NCBI RefSeq assembly: GCF_002564005.1
Contig: NZ_PDJG01000001.1
Location: forward strand, 1,054,001 to 1,118,000
Source: Sanguibacter antarcticus
Lineage (GTDB): Bacteria > Actinomycetota > Actinomycetes > Actinomycetales > Cellulomonadaceae
Length of the DNA stretch: 64,000 nt
Direction of reading: 5' to 3'
Part shown: positions 63,729-64,000 of the stretch, in pieces
How the letters are laid out: each line of letters starts with the position of its first letter
How positions within the stretch are numbered: the first letter of the stretch is position 1
Program-made: the position numbers and the translations under genes
Notes under the pieces: model-generated
The model's input: only the letters and a program-made list of their open reading frames with translations
Database searches by the model: none
What the model was told of the DNA's origin: nothing

Positions 63729-64000
63729 GCCGCACCCCCCGCACCGACGTCGGGCCGTCCACCCACATCCACACCGGCCCCACCGTCCCTGCCTGGACGC
63801 TCCACGCGGGCCTCGCCGTCGCGGCAGCCGGAGCCGTGTGCGCCGCAGCCGCAGGGACGACGCTCGACACGTCCTCGCTCCTGCTCCTCCTCGCAGGCCT
63901 CCTCCTCGCCATCGCTCACGCCGCCCGGCGACCGACCCTCGTCCCGACAGTCGCCGCACTCGTCGCGACAGGCCTCGCCTGCATCGTCGTCCTGCCGGCC
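63725..64000 (+). CDS. Membrane protein, truncated by the window edge
   Basis: The ATG overlaps the DUF58 stop (ATGA) and the frame stays open for 92 codons to the edge. It has a 22-residue polar start, then at least three hydrophobic segments (about 25-44, 49-62 and 70-90). In MoxR-DUF58 cassettes the next gene is often a multi-pass membrane protein or a TgpA-like transglutaminase; which one this is cannot be seen. Confidence 0.6.
   Translation, partial: MSRTPRTDVGPSTHIHTGPTVPAWTLHAGLAVAAAGAVCAAAAGTTLDTSSLLLLLAGLLLAIAHAARRPTLVPTVAALVATGLACIVVLPA

Overview
This is high-GC DNA from an actinobacterium. It is most likely one of the Micrococcales, in the Cellulomonas/Sanguibacter area, but the genus is an inference. 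The evidence is gene order and content: actinobacterial integration host factor (mihF), RbpA, the PafBC pair, HelY, a GarA-like FHA protein, the pgsA-DUF881-sbp-DUF881-garA-merR-DUF151-merR block, and PyrR-type control of a pyr operon. Long stretches keep the order I know from Mycobacterium tuberculosis: pyrR to ribH (about Rv1379-Rv1416), pgsA2 to merR (about Rv1822-Rv1830, with gcvH missing), rbpA-ppm-lnt (about Rv2050-Rv2051c) and helY-tatC-tatA-pafC-pafB (about Rv2092c-Rv2096c). I see no insertion sequence, phage gene, CRISPR array, rRNA or tRNA.

Layout. Bases 1-2013 hold the end of a SatD-like gene, a membrane protein, efp and nusB, closed by a 21-bp terminator hairpin. Bases 2037-6039 hold a membrane GGDEF-EAL protein (minus strand) and an acyl-CoA synthetase with a palindromic operator over its promoter. 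Bases 6114-15271 are the pyrimidine operon pyrR-pyrB-pyrC-(PH-like protein)-carA-carB-pyrF, headed by a PyrR-binding RNA hairpin that covers part of the Shine-Dalgarno sequence. Bases 15331-25255 run mihF-gmk-rpoZ-coaBC-metK-priA-HAD-fmt-rsmB-rpe, which are nucleotide, translation and replication housekeeping genes. Bases 25335-29077 are the riboflavin operon ribD-ribE-ribBA-ribH behind an FMN riboswitch, followed by hisE-hisG and a small PH-like membrane protein ending at a second bidirectional terminator.

Bases 30859-38676 hold a DEAD-box helicase and the divergent pgsA2-to-merR cell-envelope and regulation block. Bases 38710-46636 carry an orphan ParA, pyruvate carboxylase, a short acidic protein, a cardiolipin-synthase-like phospholipase D, an ArsR regulator, an unknown protein and rbpA. 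Bases 46672-58945 are on the minus strand: ppm, lnt, a YtcJ-like amidohydrolase, helY, a diacylglycerol kinase, tatC, tatA, a small membrane protein, pafC and pafB. From 58980 to the right edge a plus-strand operon of overlapping genes reads DUF3866, DUF4129, unknown membrane protein, MoxR ATPase, DUF58 and a truncated membrane protein.

Regulatory signals are unusually readable. At least fourteen genes have a TANNNT hexamer exactly 6 or 7 bases before an ATG or GTG, the signature of leaderless transcription. rbpA has a GGAAC-N18-GTT element of the oxidative-stress sigma (SigR/SigH) type. The GGDEF-EAL gene has a CTCA-N16-GTCGATAA element like flagellar sigma promoters. cls has a TTGACC-N18-TAATGT promoter whose -10 sits in an AT-rich inverted repeat next to an arsR gene. 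gmk has no ATG, GTG or TTG start, and a CTG overlapping the mihF stop is the best candidate.
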